Part shown: positions 7,717 to 8,829 of the stretch, piece after piece
Layout of the letters: the number at the start of each line of letters is the position of its first letter
Position numbering within the stretch: position 1 is the first letter of the stretch
Assembly (NCBI GenBank): GCA_030424705.1
Contig: JAUHWJ010000049.1
Coordinates: 1 to 8,829 of the forward strand
From: Alphaproteobacteria bacterium
GTDB lineage: Bacteria > Pseudomonadota > Alphaproteobacteria > Rhodobacterales > Rhodobacteraceae
Length of the DNA: 8,829 nt
Direction: 5' to 3'
Program-made: the position numbers and the translations under genes
The notes under the pieces: model-generated
Seen by the model: only the letters and a program-made list of their open reading frames with translations
Database searches by the model: none
What the model was told of the DNA's origin: nothing

Positions 7717-7786
7717 AGGGCGATGTTTCTGAGCCCGCCGCCGCTCGCCCTAGTCCGGCGACGCGCCCGCACTCCGCTTACGGGCG
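7717..7786 (-). promoter_or_regulatory. Candidate structured 5' leader of serC
   Basis: On the minus strand, CGCCCG (7786-7781) pairs with CGGGCG (7769-7764), and AGGGCGA (7751-7745) pairs with TCGCCCT (7723-7717), which ends seven bases before the GGAG ribosome site. The CGCCC and GGGCG cores can also pair across the two stems, allowing exclusive folds. A conserved serC leader motif is known in alphaproteobacteria; whether this is a member is untested. Confidence 0.35.
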
Positions 7787-7813
7787 GCGGAGGCCGCGGT
7801 CAACGGGGAAAAT

Positions 7814-7842
7814 GTCGCTTTCCGAAGATGGAAAGTCGCTTT
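7814..7842. repeat. Spaced GTCGCTTT repeat with a nested inverted repeat
   Basis: GTCGCTTT occurs at 7814-7821 and 7835-7842, start to start 21 bases, or two helical turns. Nested within is CTTTCC (7818-7823), spacer GAAGAT, GGAAAG (7830-7835), a perfect dyad. Either could be an operator for the divergent serC and DUF2147 promoters. No regulator is encoded nearby. Confidence 0.4.
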
Positions 7843-7926
7843 ATGGAGCGGATCGGAAACGGGATTTCCCATCCTGCGCGGGTTGAGCGTGACCGGTGCG
7901 AAACATCCCGTGATGAATTGCGTTTT

Positions 7927-7942
7927 GCGCCGGAAACGGCGC
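7927..7942 (+). other. Hairpin with GAAA tetraloop before the DUF2147 gene
   Basis: GCGCCG, GAAA and CGGCGC form a perfect six-base-pair stem capped by a stable GNRA loop on the plus strand, 45 bases before the start codon. It may lie in the 5' leader, but no promoter was located to prove that. Confidence 0.35.
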
Positions 7943-7987
7943 GACCTTACGTGCCAGACCTGACCGCAAAGAGACGAAGGCCGCACG

Positions 7988-8410
7988 ATGATCCGCCTCT
8001 TCCTCGCCACCCTCCTCATCGCGGCCCTGCCCGCGGCCTCGGAGCTTCTCGCCGGCGAGCACAAGCCGACCGGGCTCTGGCTGACGGAGAAGAAGGGGCT
8101 GATCGTCGATCTCTACGAATGCGGCGAGGGGCGGCTCTGCGGACGCACCGTCTGGATGAAGAAGATGGTCGGCAAGGACGGTGCCCCGCGGCTCGACGTG
8201 AAGAACCCGGACCCGGCCTTGCGGGAGCGGCATTGGTGCGGAATCGAGGTCATCACCGGGCAGACCTTCGATTTCGAACTGAACCCGGCGGGGGAGCGGC
8301 TGGAGGCGCGCGGCTATCTCGGCGTGCCGCTGCTCGGCAAGACGGAGGTCTGGACGCGGGTGGGGGCGGAGGAGCGCGACTTCTGCCATGCGCCGGCGGA
8401 GGGCGCCTGA
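7988..8410 (+). CDS. Small exported DUF2147-family protein, apparently shortened inside
   Basis: A 140-residue protein with a signal peptide (about 1-22). The core matches DUF2147, an exported family of unknown function: GLWLTEKKGLIVDLYECGEGRLCG (29-52, with paired Cys45 and Cys51), then DVKNPDPALRERHWCG (70-85), then LEARGYLGVPLLGKTEVWTRV (105-125). Between GIEVITG (85-91) and QTFDFEL (92-98) the family usually has a Trp/Gly-rich stretch ending GG-x-IYxPxDGKTY. About 20 residues of it are absent, and the QTFDFEL here looks like the end of that motif. This may be natural variation. The C-terminus has an extra tail with Cys133. GAAGG seven bases upstream fixes the start. It stands alone, divergent from serC. 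Confidence 0.8.
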   Translation: MIRLFLATLLIAALPAASELLAGEHKPTGLWLTEKKGLIVDLYECGEGRLCGRTVWMKKMVGKDGAPRLDVKNPDPALRERHWCGIEVITGQTFDFELNPAGERLEARGYLGVPLLGKTEVWTRVGAEERDFCHAPAEGA

Positions 8411-8426
8411 GGGATCGCATCAGGCG
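8404..8426 (+). terminator. Hairpin overlapping the DUF2147-gene stop codon
   Basis: CGCCTGA (8404-8410, which ends with the TGA stop) and TCAGGCG (8420-8426) form a perfect seven-base-pair stem with a nine-base loop. Only GTCGTTCT follows, so it is a weak or Rho-aided terminator at best. Confidence 0.4.
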
Positions 8427-8459
8427 GTCGTTCTCCGTACTTGTCCCCGGCCTCGATCA

Positions 8460-8482
8460 GCGGCTTTCCGGGGGAAAGCCGC
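8460..8482. repeat. Ten-base-pair hairpin downstream of the DUF2147 gene
   Basis: GCGGCTTTCC and GGAAAGCCGC are perfect arms around GGG. It is the second hairpin after the DUF2147 stop and could serve as its terminator, though no T run follows on either strand. Confidence 0.5.
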
Positions 8483-8580
8483 AGAGGCCGTCGCCCGGAG
8501 GCGCAAGCCGGAGGGCGAGGGGCGCCAAGCCTTCCCGAACGTCGAAGATCTGACCGAGGTCGCCGCGGCGGGCGCGGAGA

Positions 8581-8635
8581 CGCGGCCGCCGGGAGGCGGC
8601 GGCCGCGGGCAGATCAGCCGCTTGTCTGATCTGCC
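8581..8635. repeat. Two abutting ten-base-pair hairpins
   Basis: CGCGGCCGCC (8581-8590) pairs with GGCGGCCGCG (8598-8607). The next base starts GGCAGATCAG (8608-8617), pairing with CTGATCTGCC (8626-8635). The two stems would stack end to end. The second is not GC-monotone, so it is harder to explain by composition. The role is unknown: structured RNA, a double terminator, or an interspersed repeat. Confidence 0.55.
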
Positions 8636-8740
8636 GGGCGCTCCTTGGAGCGGTTGGACGAAGACGCAGCGTGCGATCACCCCGGCTGGCCCCTGACGGC
8701 GATTGAACGGGGCGGCGCAAGCCGCTAGCGAGGGGGCGAA

Positions 8741-8746
8741 GAGGAG
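8741..8746 (+). promoter_or_regulatory. Ribosome binding site of the right-edge gene
   Basis: GAGGAG lies six bases before the ATG at 8753. This spacing decides the start and supports the short partial frame as a real gene. Confidence 0.75.
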
Positions 8747-8752
8747 CCCCCG

Positions 8753-8829
8753 ATGCCGATCATCCCCAGCCAGCGCGCGCGCTTCGATATTCCGCGCGAG
8801 GTCGCCTATCTCAACTGCGCCTACATGTC
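8753..8829 (+). CDS. N-terminus of a class V PLP-dependent aminotransferase-like enzyme (partial)
   Basis: Only 25 codons are inside the window. They begin MPIIPSQRARFDIP and continue REVAYLNCAYM. The FDIP...VAYLNCAYMS pattern is the typical opening of a group of class V aminotransferase-fold proteins (cysteine desulfurase / isopenicillin N epimerase-like) common in proteobacteria; the YLN segment forms the start of the PLP fold. The catalytic lysine and all else lie beyond the edge, so the reaction and substrate cannot be named. The start is supported by GAGGAG. The upstream gap of 342 bases suggests that it has its own promoter. Confidence 0.75.
   Translation, partial: MPIIPSQRARFDIPREVAYLNCAYM

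Larger units (their letters stand above)
7700..7987. promoter_or_regulatory. Divergent intergenic region between serC and the DUF2147 gene
   Basis: 288 bases with no credible gene; it must carry promoters for both directions. It holds two stems in the serC leader (7717-7751 and 7764-7786), a 21-base-spaced repeat of GTCGCTTT around an inverted repeat (7814-7842), and a GAAA-capped hairpin (7927-7942). I found no convincing -35/-10 pair: the best candidate for the plus strand, TTGAGC at 7883, lacks a good -10. The stretch 7801-7930 is visibly less GC-rich than the genes around it, as expected for promoters. Confidence 0.6.
8411..8752. other. Non-coding stretch dense in inverted repeats
   Basis: 342 bases with no frame that looks like a gene: the open frames here are short, Arg/Gly/Pro-rich and lack ribosome sites. 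It contains perfect hairpins at 8460-8482 (ten pairs, loop GGG), 8581-8607 (ten pairs, loop seven), 8608-8635 (GGCAGATCAG/CTGATCTGCC, loop eight) and 8639-8652 (CGCTCC/GGAGCG). It also holds an 11-base direct repeat, GGCGCAAGCCG, at 8500-8510 and 8714-8724. It must also hold the promoter of the right-edge gene, which I could not place. Confidence 0.6.

Noticed and set aside
6788..7732. Plus-strand open frame of 314 codons opposite serC
   Set aside because: The minus strand encodes a full, clearly recognisable SerC; the plus-strand frame is biased in composition and matches nothing.
8388..8720. Short open frames on both strands in the stretch after the DUF2147 gene
   Set aside because: Arg/Gly/Pro-rich, overlapping one another and the hairpins, without ribosome sites; no coding pattern.

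Overview
The window is GC-rich and almost fully coding, and the genes look alphaproteobacterial, probably Rhodobacterales-like. The grounds are the alphaproteobacterial type of phosphoserine aminotransferase, the serC-serA order, and the close fit of PurA, PPK2 and the small CDGSH protein to the forms I know from that group. The taxonomic call rests on remembered family sequences, not on a search.

Layout. On the minus strand, from about 2271 down to 1, lie ppk2 (polyphosphate kinase 2), a small two-motif CDGSH iron-sulfur protein, and purA (adenylosuccinate synthase), which runs off the left edge. Divergent from ppk2, on the plus strand at 2418-5016, is a two-gene operon. The first gene encodes an exported TPR protein with a 14-strand-like outer-membrane barrel. 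The second encodes an exported FecR-domain protein with a C-terminal YfaP/DUF2135-like domain. A well-formed sigma70-type promoter precedes the pair, and a perfect GC hairpin encloses its last stop codon. Convergent with it, on the minus strand at 7699-5036, is serC-serA, steps two and one of the phosphorylated serine pathway. Divergent from serC is a small exported DUF2147-family protein (7988-8410). After it comes a 342-base non-coding stretch rich in perfect inverted repeats. The first 25 codons of a class V PLP-dependent enzyme sit at the right edge (from 8753).

Main points of interest. (1) SerA reads through in one frame but lacks about 64 residues of its N-terminal substrate-binding domain; the flanking sequence joins cleanly at 6322/6323. 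(2) The DUF2147 protein also seems to lack an internal block of about 20 residues. (3) The TPR-barrel/FecR-DUF2135 pair looks like a dedicated surface or export module of unknown function. (4) The non-coding stretch 8404-8652 holds five perfect hairpins. (5) The serC leader can form alternative stems. I saw no tRNA, rRNA, CRISPR array, insertion sequence or phage gene.
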